A DNA stretch of 64,000 nt from Halosimplex rubrum (GTDB taxonomy: Archaea; Halobacteriota; Halobacteria; Halobacteriales; Haloarculaceae). The stretch is from assembly GCF_013415885.1 (NCBI RefSeq), contig NZ_CP058910.1:3534001-3598000 (forward strand), given 5' to 3'. The notes beneath the pieces were generated by a model that saw nothing but the letters and a program-made list of their open reading frames with translations, made no database searches and was not told the DNA's origin. The first letter of the stretch is position 1; the number at the start of each line of letters is the position of its first letter. Positions 1 to 7,562 of the stretch are shown one piece after another. Position numbers and translations under genes: made by a program.

Positions 1-577
1 TGAAGCCCGGCGAGTCCTTGCGGACGCGGACGGGTGTCTTGTCGAAGGCCTCGGCGAGTTCCTCGACCGCGTCGAGGGTCTCGTCGGCGGTGTGTTCGCC
101 CGTGATGACCTCGACGAGCGCCATCCGGACGGGCGGATTGAAGAAGTGCATCCCGCAGAACTGCTCGGGGCGCTCGGTCACCTCCGACAGCTCCGTGATC
201 GAGAGGCTCGAAGTGTTGGTGGCGAAGATGGCCTCGTCGGGCGCGTACGACTCCAGCTCGTCGTACACGTCCTTTTTGATGTCCATGCGCTCGGGGACGG
301 CTTCGATGACCACGTCCGCCTCGGCGACGGCGGGCTCGAAGTCGACGAGCGGTTCGACCCGACCCAGGGCGGCGTCGGCCTCCTCGTCGCTGATCTGGCC
401 GCTGTCGGCGAGCTTGCCGAGCGACCACTCGATGTTCTCGTAGCCGTCGTCGACGAACTCCTCCTTTATATCGCGCATCGTCACGTCGTAACCCGCCAGG
501 GCCGCGACCTCGGCGATCCCGTGGCCCATGTTCCCCGCACCGAGTACCGCGACCTGTTCGATATCCTCGAAGTCCAT
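1..577 (-). CDS. 3-hydroxyacyl-CoA dehydrogenase, C-terminus cut by window edge
   Basis: This enzyme oxidises (S)-3-hydroxyacyl-CoA to 3-ketoacyl-CoA with NAD+ in beta-oxidation. The reverse strand reads from an ATG at 577 without a stop to base 1, giving 192 codons of the N-terminal part. The start MDFEDIEQVAVLGAGNMGHG carries the Rossmann GxGxxG motif. Further on, VIEAVPE, TNTSSLSITEL and MHFFNPP are the usual landmarks of the family, including the catalytic-His region. The family is normally about 280-300 residues, so roughly 100 residues lie outside the window. The gene is divergent from the acyl-CoA dehydrogenase at 692, which acts two steps earlier in the same pathway, so a shared control region is plausible. 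Confidence 0.9.
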   Translation of the reverse strand, partial: MDFEDIEQVAVLGAGNMGHGIAEVAALAGYDVTMRDIKEEFVDDGYENIEWSLGKLADSGQISDEEADAALGRVEPLVDFEPAVAEADVVIEAVPERMDIKKDVYDELESYAPDEAIFATNTSSLSITELSEVTERPEQFCGMHFFNPPVRMALVEVITGEHTADETLDAVEELAEAFDKTPVRVRKDSPGF

Positions 578-658
578 GACGTGTGCAACCTGGCTCGGCT
601 CCCGTTTCAAGGTTTCTCTCGGCCGTAAACGCTACGCGAGTTGATCGTTGATTACGAA

Positions 659-668
659 GCGTTATGTG
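659..668 (+). promoter_or_regulatory. TATA-like element of the acyl-CoA dehydrogenase gene
   Basis: The sequence CGTTATGTG is centred about 28 bases before the ATG at 692. That spacing fits a leaderless haloarchaeal transcript. It is one reason for choosing the start at 692 over the upstream in-frame codon at 641. Confidence 0.45.
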
Positions 669-691
669 TGTTAGACGGTGACATTGATCGC

Positions 692-1849
692 ATGGACTTC
701 GCACTCTCAGACGAGCAACGGCAGGTCCGCGACGAAGTCCGTCGCTTCGCCGACAACGAGATCCGGCCGGTCGCCACCGAGTACGACACCGAGGAGACGT
801 TCCCCCACGACCTCGTCGAGGAGGCCGCAGACCTGGGCCTGGTCGGGGCCAACGTGCCCCTCGAATACGGCGGCGTCGGCTACGACTACCTGACCAACAT
901 CGTCATCGTCGAGGAGCTGTTCGCCGCCGACCCGGGGATCGGTCTGTCCATCTCCTCGGCCGCGTTCGGCGCCGACGCCCTCGTCGAGTTCGGCACCGAG
1001 GAGCAAAAAGAGGAGTACCTGCGTCCCGTCGCCGAGGGCGAGGCCATCATGGGCTCGGCCATCAGCGAACCCGACGTGGGCTCGGACGTGTCCTCGGTCT
1101 CCACGAGCGCCGAGAAAGAGGGCGACGAGTGGGTGATCGACGGCGACAAGATGTGGATCACCAACGGCTCGGTCGGTGATTTCTTCGTCGTGCTCTGCGA
1201 GACCGACCCCGACGCCGAGGGCCGGTACAACGGCTTCTCGCAGATCATCGTCGAGTCCGACCGGGACGGCTTCGAGGCCGAGAAGATCACCGGAAAGCTC
1301 GGGATCCGGGCCTCCGACACCGCAGAACTGTTGTTCGACGGCGTGCGCGTCCCCGAGGAGAACCTGCTGGGGACCCGCGGCGCTGGCTTCCTGCAACTGA
1401 TGCAGTTCTTCGACGAGACCCGCACGGCGGTGGCCGCCCAGGGCGTCGGCATCGCCAGGGGCGCCGCCGAGCGCGCCCTCGACTACGCCCAGGAGCGCGA
1501 GCAGTTCGACCGCCCCATCAGCGAGTTCCAGGCCATCCAGCACAAGCTCGCCGACATGCACACCGAGACCGAGGCCGCGCGGATGCTGACCTACAAATCC
1601 GCCTGGAGCGTCGACCACGCCGACGACCAGCTCACCCAGCTCGCCTCGATGGCCAAGGAGTACGCCTCGCGGGTCGCCGTCGACGTCGCCGACGAAGCCG
1701 TCCAGATCCACGGCGGCGCCGGCTACGTCAACGACTTCGACGTCGAGCGGTTCTACCGCGACGCCAAGATCACCCAGATCTACGAGGGCACCACCGAGAT
1801 CCAGAAGAACATCGTCGCTCGGGAACTACTCGGCAAGGGGATGGTCTGA
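692..1849 (+). CDS. Acyl-CoA dehydrogenase
   Basis: This FAD-dependent enzyme introduces the trans-2,3 double bond into acyl-CoA and passes electrons to ETF. The 385-residue protein begins [16 protein letters not shown]. The family signatures are in order: [11 protein letters not shown] and [13 protein letters not shown] in the middle beta domain, then [20 protein letters not shown] and [12 protein letters not shown] in the C-terminal helical domain. The Glu of YEGTTE is the usual position of the catalytic base. An in-frame start at 641 would add 17 residues (ending GDIDR) that do not belong to the fold, and the TATA spacing favours 692. It is divergent from the 3-hydroxyacyl-CoA dehydrogenase. 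The substrate chain length cannot be told from sequence alone. A second paralogue lies at 19863-20999. Confidence 0.95.
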   Translation: MDFALSDEQRQVRDEVRRFADNEIRPVATEYDTEETFPHDLVEEAADLGLVGANVPLEYGGVGYDYLTNIVIVEELFAADPGIGLSISSAAFGADALVEFGTEEQKEEYLRPVAEGEAIMGSAISEPDVGSDVSSVSTSAEKEGDEWVIDGDKMWITNGSVGDFFVVLCETDPDAEGRYNGFSQIIVESDRDGFEAEKITGKLGIRASDTAELLFDGVRVPEENLLGTRGAGFLQLMQFFDETRTAVAAQGVGIARGAAERALDYAQEREQFDRPISEFQAIQHKLADMHTETEAARMLTYKSAWSVDHADDQLTQLASMAKEYASRVAVDVADEAVQIHGGAGYVNDFDVERFYRDAKITQIYEGTTEIQKNIVARELLGKGMV

Positions 1850-2160
1850 CCCCTCGGACGGTTTCCAGATTCCGGTCGATCCGGACAAACTGAGCGGCGC
1901 GCGCTGTCGAGCGTGCCGAACAACAGTGAGGCCGCGAGGCGTAGCCGTGCGAGGGATGAGTGAGCGACCGCAGGGAGCGAACGAATCGGCTGGGGAGGTG
2001 TGTGGGCGGTGCCGTGCGGTCGCGGTGCCGTGCGGTCGCGGTGTGGTCCCTGGAGGGCTTTCATCGCTCACCGTCGAGTGCGGTCGCGGGAACCGTCATC
2101 GAGCAGACGTGAGACGCGCGAATCGGTACGACAACGGCGACCCGTTCCACTCCTAGAGAG
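1850..2160. other. GC-rich intergenic stretch, no gene seen
   Basis: About 310 bases follow the acyl-CoA dehydrogenase stop. They are rich in GAGCGA-type short repeats typical of haloarchaeal spacer DNA. Open frames exist on both strands but show no recognisable protein and have shadow-like Arg/Pro/Ser composition. A tandem 16-base repeat lies inside it. The only convincing signals come at the end, where the cysE promoter and leader begin. Confidence 0.6.
2009..2040. repeat. Tandem 16-bp repeat, two perfect copies
   Basis: GTGCCGTGCGGTCGCG occurs twice head to tail, at 2009-2024 and 2025-2040. A third partial copy (GTGTGGTC) follows. It lies in the spacer and no function is apparent; slippage or a local duplication is the simplest reading. 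Confidence 0.7.
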
Positions 2161-2166
2161 GGTCGG

Positions 2167-2178
2167 ATAATTTAAGCC
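2167..2178 (+). promoter_or_regulatory. Probable TATA box of the cysE leader transcript
   Basis: ATAATTTAAG lies in the only AT-rich patch of this spacer. The TTTAAG core is centred about 27 bases before the ATG at 2201. In haloarchaea this spacing puts transcription start at or next to base 2201, so the transcript would be leaderless with respect to the short Cys-rich ORF and would carry about 157 bases before cysE. Confidence 0.6.
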
Positions 2179-2200
2179 GCTGGCCAATCGACATCGAATC

Positions 2201-2278
2201 ATGCACTGCGGGCGCGAACGCTCGTCCGGTCGCACGGCCACCGACCAGTCGAACACTGTTCGGCGTTGCTGTTGTTGA
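2201..2278 (+). CDS. Candidate cysteine leader peptide (25 codons, ends Cys-Cys-Cys)
   Basis: The ATG at 2201 opens a 25-codon frame that ends TVRRCCC and stops at TGA 2276-2278. It has an additional Cys at codon 3. It sits at the predicted transcription start and ends 79 bases before the ATG of cysE, the first committed enzyme of cysteine biosynthesis. A run of three Cys codons next to the stop is rare by chance in these proteomes, where Cys is scarce. The arrangement matches the logic of amino-acid-sensing leader peptides, in which ribosome stalling at hungry codons changes expression of the downstream gene. It is too short to be a folded enzyme. That it is translated and regulates cysE is inference. 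Confidence 0.55.
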   Translation: MHCGRERSSGRTATDQSNTVRRCCC

Positions 2279-2366
2279 GCGCCCGCTCTTTCTCGTCTGC
2301 ATCGACCCGTTCGACACACCCGCGATCCGACGGACCGACGACCCGAGTTCACCCACAATGTTCGAC
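2248..2366 (+). promoter_or_regulatory. Possible alternative RNA pairings between leader ORF and cysE start
   Basis: GTCGAAC at 2248-2254 can pair with GTTCGGC at 2258-2264, forming a tight hairpin just before the Cys codons. It can also pair perfectly with GTTCGAC at 2309-2315 in the spacer, or with GTTCGAC at 2360-2366 overlapping the cysE start codon. The choices are mutually exclusive and one would cover the cysE start. The TTCGA core is common in haloarchaeal DNA, so chance cannot be excluded. Confidence 0.3.
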
Positions 2367-3050
2367 AGACTCCGCGAGGACGTTCGCACAGCCCGGGAGA
2401 CCGACCCCGCCGCCAAAAGCTCCGCTGAAGTACTGCTGTACGCCGGCCTCCACGCCGTCTGGGCCTACCGGCTGGCCCACTGGCTGTGGACCCGCGACTC
2501 GCACTTCGCCGCCCGACTCGTCTCCCAGTTCACCCGCTTTCTGACCGGCGTCGAGATCCACCCCGGTGCGGACCTCGGTCGCCGAGTCTTCGTCGACCAC
2601 GGGATGGGCGTCGTCATCGGCGAGACGGCCGAAGTCGGTGACGACGTGGCGATGTACCACGGCGTGACGCTCGGCGGTGACGACCCGCGACCGGTGAAAC
2701 GCCACCCGACCGTCGGCGACCGGGTGACGCTGGGCGCCAACGCGACGCTCGTGGGCGATATCACGATCGGCGACGACGCGTCCGTGGGTGCGGGGGCCGT
2801 CGTCGTCGACGACGTGCCGCCGGGCGCGACCGTCGTCGGGAACCCCGCCGAGGTCGTCGACGGCGACGAAACCGAAGCCGCCGAGACGGCCGACTCCGTG
2901 GACGAGGGTCGCGAACCCGAGCCGGTGGCGACCGATGTCGACGCGAGTGCGACGGCCGACGACGCGGATGGCGACGCGAACGACGACGACGAGGCGGCGG
3001 CGACGCCGCCCGAGCCGCCGGCCTGTTGTGGCGCTGCGGGCGCGAGCTGA
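2358..3050 (+). CDS. cysE: Serine O-acetyltransferase
   Basis: This enzyme transfers acetyl from acetyl-CoA to L-serine, giving O-acetylserine for cysteine synthesis. The protein has 230 residues. An N-terminal helical part (to about residue 65) contains the [13 protein letters not shown] stretch. A left-handed beta-helix made of hexapeptide repeats follows (about 66-165), with [27 protein letters not shown] and the [12 protein letters not shown] ending typical of CysE. Residues from about 170 form an Asp/Glu/Ala-rich tail ending in a Cys-Cys pair near the C-terminus; this tail is longer than in bacterial short-type enzymes. Upstream is the candidate Cys leader peptide. The next gene is 66 bases downstream on the same strand. 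Confidence 0.95.
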   Translation: MFDRLREDVRTARETDPAAKSSAEVLLYAGLHAVWAYRLAHWLWTRDSHFAARLVSQFTRFLTGVEIHPGADLGRRVFVDHGMGVVIGETAEVGDDVAMYHGVTLGGDDPRPVKRHPTVGDRVTLGANATLVGDITIGDDASVGAGAVVVDDVPPGATVVGNPAEVVDGDETEAAETADSVDEGREPEPVATDVDASATADDADGDANDDDEAAATPPEPPACCGAAGAS

Positions 3051-3116
3051 TCCGGCGCCACGACGCCACGACGACTTCCGAAACCCCCATGCCGTCCCGT
3101 CCCCGACTCCCGGGCG

Positions 3117-3695
3117 ATGACAGCGGACCCGATCGAGGAACTCGCCGCCGACGAGGTGCTCGGGCCGGTCGTCGACGAGCACGGCCCCGTCTCGATAGAG
3201 CCGGCCGACGACCTCTTCGAGCGGCTGGTCGTCTCGCTGATCCGCCAGCAGGTGTCGATGGACGCCGCCGCGGCCATCCGCGAGCGCCTGTTCGAGACGG
3301 TCGAGGTCACCCCCGAGTCCATCGTCGAGGCCGACCACGCCGACCTCCACGACGCCGGCCTCTCGGAGGCGAAGGCCGACTACGTCGAGAGCGCCGCGAA
3401 CGCCTTTCTCACTCGCGAGTGGGGCCGCGACGCGTTCGCCGGGATGAGCGACGACGCCGTTGAGGCCGAACTGACCGACATCCACGGCGTCGGCCCGTGG
3501 ACCGCCGACATGTTCCTCATGTTCGGGCTCGGACGCGAGGACGTGTTCCCCGTCGGCGACCTGGGCATCCGCAAGGGGATGGACCGGCTGTTCGACGACG
3601 ACATGACTCGCGCCGAGATGACCGACACAGCCGAGCGCTGGCGACCCTACCGCAGCTACGCCAGCCTCTACCTCTGGCGAGCCGTGGAGGGGTGA
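3117..3695 (+). CDS. DNA-3-methyladenine glycosylase II family (HhH-GPD)
   Basis: This DNA repair enzyme excises alkylated bases from DNA. The 192-residue protein lacks the N-terminal TBP-like domain of E. coli AlkA, as is usual for short archaeal versions. The core begins with LIRQQVSMDAAAAI, where QQ is typical of the family. The helix-hairpin-helix reads DIHGVGPWTADMFLMFGLGR and is followed by FPVGD, whose Asp is the conserved catalytic residue. The end, WRPYRSYASLYLWR, is also characteristic. The start at 3117 is the first ATG after the cysE stop. The next small gene follows three bases after the stop, so the two are probably cotranscribed. Confidence 0.92.
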   Translation: MTADPIEELAADEVLGPVVDEHGPVSIEPADDLFERLVVSLIRQQVSMDAAAAIRERLFETVEVTPESIVEADHADLHDAGLSEAKADYVESAANAFLTREWGRDAFAGMSDDAVEAELTDIHGVGPWTADMFLMFGLGREDVFPVGDLGIRKGMDRLFDDDMTRAEMTDTAERWRPYRSYASLYLWRAVEG

Positions 3696-3698
3696 GCC

Positions 3699-4025
3699 GT
3701 GGGTGACGGCGCCACCGACGACGAGGGGTCACTCCGCGAGCGCGTCGAACGGCTCCACGCCGAACTCGAAGCGACCGAGGAACGGCCAGTCGACCGGACG
3801 GCCAGCCGATGGATCGGCGAGGCGCAGGCGGTCGCCGGCGACGCGGCGGATCTGGTCGCCGACGGAGTGGCCGACGAGTCGACCGAGTCGACGGTCCGCG
3901 AACGGGTCGGCCACGTCGCCGACCTGCTCGACAAGGTCGAGGGGACGGGCGACGAGGCGGCCGACGAGCGCGTCGCGGCGGCGCGGTCGCTCGCCGACGG
4001 GATAGCGGACGGCGGCGAACACTGA
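3699..4025 (+). CDS. Small acidic helical protein, unknown function
   Basis: The 108-residue protein starts at a GTG three bases after the stop of the glycosylase gene, suggesting translational coupling. The sequence is Ala/Asp/Glu/Arg-rich with heptad-like spacing (LRERVERLHAELEATEE and RERVGHVADLLDKVEG), predicted to form helices. There is no signal peptide, Cys or metal motif. Similar short helical proteins are common in haloarchaea, but no function can be given. The codon pattern (high third-position GC) and conserved-looking helices support it as a real gene. Confidence 0.7.
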   Translation: MGDGATDDEGSLRERVERLHAELEATEERPVDRTASRWIGEAQAVAGDAADLVADGVADESTESTVRERVGHVADLLDKVEGTGDEAADERVAAARSLADGIADGGEH

Positions 4026-4046
4026 GAGCGACGGCGAGCCGACCGG

Positions 4047-5390
4047 CTACTCCTCGGACTCGATCTCGGGGTCGGACTCGCGGTCGGCCTGGCGAGACAC
4101 GTCGACCTGGTAGTCGCCGAGGATGTCGCGGCCGAGGATGACGGGGTAGTTCATGTGGCTGCGGTCCTCGACGCTGGCGGTGACGGTGTGACGGGTGCCG
4201 CCGACGCCGACGACCACGTCGACGAGCGGTCGGCTCTTGGAGGACTTGTTCGAGCCCGAGCGGACCTTCGTGATCGACTTGATCGGGCCGGCGCCGATGT
4301 CCGCCGCCAGCCGCGTGTCGATGCTCGTCCGCGTCGCGCCGGTGTCGGACTTCGCGACGACCGACTCCGAACCCTTCGTCCCGCTGATCAGCACCTCCTC
4401 CGTGTAGCCGATGACCAGCGAGTCCGCGGCGCCGGAGGAGACCGACGGCGGTTTGCAGGCCGGCACGGAGTCGTCGAGGAAGCCCGACAGCTCCTCGACT
4501 CGCTCGCGGTCGACGCTGCCGCCGGCACGCTCGATGGCCCGCTGGGCGATGTAGGGCGCGGGGCTGGTCCCGGTCGCCTCGAACAGGCCCTTGAAGCCCG
4601 CGGTCGGGTTGACTTCGAGGACGTACCAGCCGTCGGATCCTTCCATCAGGTCGACGCCGGCGTAGTCCAGGCCGACGGCTTCGACGGCCTGTCTGGCGGT
4701 GTCGATGACCGCCTCGTCGACCTCGCCGGCGGCGTCCTCGACGCGACCGCCCAGGGCGACGTTGGTCCGCCACTCGTTGTCGGGCGCGTAGCGGAACATC
4801 GACCCGACGACCTCGCCGCCGACGACGTAGACGCGGAGGTCGCGAGTGGGCACGTCGCCCCGCTCCAGCAGCTTCTGGAGGAACGCGTAGCGGTTGCCGA
4901 CGCGGGCGTTGACCCGCTCGGTCGCGTCGACCTTCCAGGTGCCGCCGCCGTTGGTCCCGATCGCCGTCTTGTACACCGCCTCCTCGCCGAACTGCTCGCG
5001 TTCGAGGTTCAGCCGGTCGGACGACAGCGCCAGCAGCGCGTCGGGGACCTGCACGTCGGCCTCGGAGAGCGCGACCGCCGAGGCCACCTTGTGCATCGAC
5101 GTGAGCGTCTTCGCCGGCTCGTTGAGCATCGGACAGAGCTGTTCGAAGGTGTTTGCCAGCCCCATCTCCTCGCAGGGCTCGGTCGACTTCGACAGGAGGA
5201 GTCGGTTGGCGATCACGTCCACGTCCGGTTCGAGCACCGGCTCGGAGTCCTCCACGCGCAGCGTCGTGTTCTCGCGGCGCAGCCACTCGGGACGGTGGCC
5301 CAGCGCGTCGACGGCGTTGAGGATCGCCTTCGTCTCTTTGCTGTTGTGCAGGCTCAACACCCCCACCGAAACTGAGTCAGAAGTCGTCAT
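4047..5390 (-). CDS. RimK-type ATP-grasp ligase fused to RimK-associated retropepsin-like protease domain
   Basis: The 447-residue protein has two parts. Residues about 1-305 are a RimK/LysX-like ATP-grasp ligase, which forms amide bonds between a carboxylate and an amino acid using ATP. The nucleotide-binding KTAIGTNGGGTWKV and the Mg-binding LEVNPTAGFKG (E259, N261) are seen. Residues about 325-430 match the small 'RimK-associated ATP-dependent zinc protease' family (PF05618 type). That family has a retropepsin-like fold, and the SDTGAT motif places a candidate catalytic Asp at 349; RSHMNYPVILGRDIL is its C-terminal signature. In bacteria these are usually separate genes. The divergent neighbour at 5558 is an M14-type peptidase, pointing to a joint tagging pathway. 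Substrate unknown. Confidence 0.88.
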   Translation of the reverse strand: MTTSDSVSVGVLSLHNSKETKAILNAVDALGHRPEWLRRENTTLRVEDSEPVLEPDVDVIANRLLLSKSTEPCEEMGLANTFEQLCPMLNEPAKTLTSMHKVASAVALSEADVQVPDALLALSSDRLNLEREQFGEEAVYKTAIGTNGGGTWKVDATERVNARVGNRYAFLQKLLERGDVPTRDLRVYVVGGEVVGSMFRYAPDNEWRTNVALGGRVEDAAGEVDEAVIDTARQAVEAVGLDYAGVDLMEGSDGWYVLEVNPTAGFKGLFEATGTSPAPYIAQRAIERAGGSVDRERVEELSGFLDDSVPACKPPSVSSGAADSLVIGYTEEVLISGTKGSESVVAKSDTGATRTSIDTRLAADIGAGPIKSITKVRSGSNKSSKSRPLVDVVVGVGGTRHTVTASVEDRSHMNYPVILGRDILGDYQVDVSRQADRESDPEIESEE

Positions 5391-5557
5391 ATCGCTACGT
5401 CACCGGGCCGGCCGAAAGTACTAACGGTCCCGTATCGGGCCAGTGCGGCGATCTGACGGTGAAACTGAAAACCTCGGGCGGTCGAGGACCACCGCCGACG
5501 CGCGTCCTCGCGCCCCCGGGTCGCCACACGTTTCAACCCCCGGACGCTGGGGACGGT

Positions 5558-6604
5558 ATGGACGAGGCCGAGCCGTTCACCTACGACGGCGGGCGGGTCG
5601 ACCCGGGTGAGCGGGCCAACGTGCGCTACACCGTCAGCGAGACCTATCTCGGTGACCCCGTCAGGATCCCCGTGACGGTCGTCGTCGGCGAGGAGCCGGG
5701 GCCGACCGCCTTCCTCAGCGCCGCCGCCCACGGCGACGAGCTCAACGGCGTCGAGGTCGTCCGCGAGGTGGCCCACGAGTGGGACCTCTCGGACCTCCGG
5801 GGGACGCTCATCTGTCTCCCCGTGCTGAACGTCCCCGGCTTCATCGCCCAGGAACGCTATCTGCCGGTCTACGACCGCGACCTCAACCGCTCGTTCCCCG
5901 GCAAGGCCGGCTCGACCAGCGCCAAGCGGATGGCCCGGCGCATCTTCGACAACTTCGTCGAACCCTGCGACGTGGGACTCGACCTGCACACCTCCACCCG
6001 GGGTCGGACGAACATGCTCCACGCCCGCGCCGACATGGCCGACCCGGCGGTCGCCCGCGTCGCGAAGGCGTTCGCCTCCAACGTCATCATCGACGGCCAG
6101 GGACCGGACGGGACCCTCAGACGAGAAGCCAGCGAGCGCGGTACCGCCACGATCACCGTCGAGATGGGCGAGGCACACCGCTTCCAGCGGGAGTTCATCG
6201 ACCGGGCCCTGGTCGGCGTCGAGAGCGTCCTCGCCGAGTTCGGACTGCTCCCCACCGAACGGGTGCGCTGGCCGGGCTGGCGGACGGTCGTCGAGGGGTC
6301 CGGCGACAAGACGTGGATCCGCGCCGACGCCGGCGGGCTGGTCGACATGCACGCCGCCCGCGGCGGCGTCGTCCGCGAGGGCGATACCATCTGCACCATC
6401 GCCAACCCGTTCAAGACCGAGCGGACCCACGTCGAGGCGCCCTTTACCGGCCTGCTCGTCGGGATCCTCGAGAATCCCGTCGTCTACCCCGGGAATCCGC
6501 TCTGTCACCTCGTCAAACTCGACGGTGACACGCTGGAGGCAATCGACCGCAGCGGCGGGCCGAACTCGCCTCGGGACCCGACCCCGGGGACCGCCGCGGA
6601 GTGA
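5558..6604 (+). CDS. Succinylglutamate desuccinylase/aspartoacylase family (M14-like) enzyme
   Basis: The 348-residue zinc hydrolase belongs to the carboxypeptidase-like family that cleaves N-acyl amino acids or C-terminal residues. The zinc site is visible as HGDE (H58, E61) and a third ligand in GLDLHTSTRG (H144). DRDLNRSFPG is the substrate-carboxylate Arg region, and TVEMGE contains the likely catalytic Glu. The last 100 residues form a barrel-sandwich-like domain (VREGDTICTIANPF). The start at 5558 is the first ATG giving the known N-terminus; the frame is open upstream but Arg/Pro-rich. It is divergent from the RimK fusion gene, with 167 bases between them. The exact substrate cannot be read from sequence. 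Confidence 0.88.
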   Translation: MDEAEPFTYDGGRVDPGERANVRYTVSETYLGDPVRIPVTVVVGEEPGPTAFLSAAAHGDELNGVEVVREVAHEWDLSDLRGTLICLPVLNVPGFIAQERYLPVYDRDLNRSFPGKAGSTSAKRMARRIFDNFVEPCDVGLDLHTSTRGRTNMLHARADMADPAVARVAKAFASNVIIDGQGPDGTLRREASERGTATITVEMGEAHRFQREFIDRALVGVESVLAEFGLLPTERVRWPGWRTVVEGSGDKTWIRADAGGLVDMHAARGGVVREGDTICTIANPFKTERTHVEAPFTGLLVGILENPVVYPGNPLCHLVKLDGDTLEAIDRSGGPNSPRDPTPGTAAE

Positions 6605-6767
6605 CCGTCGCGCGCGAGCGGGCGTCGCCGGCCCGCGAGCGCGACCCCTGACAGCCGAGTGGTACGTCAATCGGTAGTGGCGGCGAAAATCCCCGGAACG
6701 ACCACCGAACCCGACGACCTGTGGACGCGTGTGAACGTGTTCGGCGGCCGAGACGGGGCAGTGTAGA

Positions 6768-6780
6768 AACTACTATAGCC
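6768..6780 (+). promoter_or_regulatory. TATA-like element of the sdh operon
   Basis: AACTACTATAG is centred about 28 bases before the ATG of sdhC at 6804, giving a leaderless or nearly leaderless start for the four-gene operon. The preceding spacer from 6605 has no other visible gene. Confidence 0.5.
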
Positions 6781-6803
6781 CCTGCTACCATTGCGCCCGT
6801 TGT

Positions 6804-7193
6804 ATGAGCGGAACGTACGACCGCGGAGCGGTCGAGGATTTCGGCCGGTGGCGGGAGTTCCAGCCGGGCATGTGGGCCTGGATCTTCCACAAGTTCACCG
6901 GCTGGGTGCTCGTCGGCTACCTCTTTACGCATATCGCCGTGTTGAGCACCGCGACGGGTGGCGAGGTGCTGTACACGAACACGCTCCAGGGACTGGAAGA
7001 ACTGCTGATCGTCCGGGTGCTGGAGGTCGGCCTCCTGTCGGTGGCCGTCTTCCACATCCTCAACGGGGTTCGGCTGCTGTTCGTCGACCTCGGGTTCGGA
7101 CTCGAAAATCAGGACAAGAGCTTCTACGCGTCGCTCGTCGTGACGGCCGCAATCGTCGTCGCGAGCGTGCCGACGTTCCTCGCGGGGGTGTAA
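6804..7193 (+). CDS. sdhC: Succinate dehydrogenase cytochrome b subunit
   Basis: This is the membrane anchor of complex II, which oxidises succinate and reduces menaquinone. The 129-residue protein has three hydrophobic segments: about 35-52 ([17 protein letters not shown]), 75-95 and 108-127. His residues in FHKFTGW, LFTHIAV and [10 protein letters not shown] are at positions expected for heme and quinone contacts, and HILNGVR is a family signature. The stop is followed after three bases by sdhD. Gene order C-D-B-A is standard in haloarchaea. Confidence 0.93.
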   Translation: MSGTYDRGAVEDFGRWREFQPGMWAWIFHKFTGWVLVGYLFTHIAVLSTATGGEVLYTNTLQGLEELLIVRVLEVGLLSVAVFHILNGVRLLFVDLGFGLENQDKSFYASLVVTAAIVVASVPTFLAGV

Positions 7194-7196
7194 CGC

Positions 7197-7562
7197 ATGG
7201 CACAGCACTACTCATCGTTCGAGCGCGGCGGCGTCAAGTGGCTCTTCCAGCGACTGACTGCGGTCTTCCTGGTCGGCGTACTCGCCTTCCACTTCTTCCT
7301 CCTGCACTTCGTCAACCACGCCGCGGAGATCACCTTCGCCGGCACCCAGGCGCGGATGAGCCAGGTCGGCTACTTCGCGACGATGTGGCTGTTCCTTGTC
7401 ACCGCGACGTTCCACGGCGTCAACGGCGTCTACAACGCGCTGGTCAACCAGGGGCTGAGCGGCACCCGCAAGAAAGCAGTCGGGGCCGTTTTGGCGCTGG
7501 CGAGCATAGCACTAATCGTTCAGGGAACCCGCGTCGCACTCGCGATGACCAACCTACTATGA
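7197..7562 (+). CDS. sdhD: Succinate dehydrogenase membrane anchor subunit
   Basis: This is the second membrane anchor of complex II. It has 121 residues and three predicted transmembrane segments: about 18-36 (LTAVFLVGVLAFHFFLLHF), 58-75 (YFATMWLFLVTATFHGV) and 94-113. His residues in AFHFFLLHFVNH and TFHGVNGVYN are candidates for heme ligation; FHGVNGVYN mirrors the HILNGVR motif of sdhC. The stop codon TGA overlaps the ATG of sdhB (ATGA), which implies translational coupling. Confidence 0.92.
   Translation: MAQHYSSFERGGVKWLFQRLTAVFLVGVLAFHFFLLHFVNHAAEITFAGTQARMSQVGYFATMWLFLVTATFHGVNGVYNALVNQGLSGTRKKAVGAVLALASIALIVQGTRVALAMTNLL

Noticed and set aside
707-1711. Long reverse frame opposite the acyl-CoA dehydrogenase
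   Set aside because: It has shadow-like composition and the forward gene has all family motifs.
2349-3485. Long reverse frame opposite cysE and the glycosylase
   Set aside because: It overlaps two well-supported genes and has no recognisable motif.
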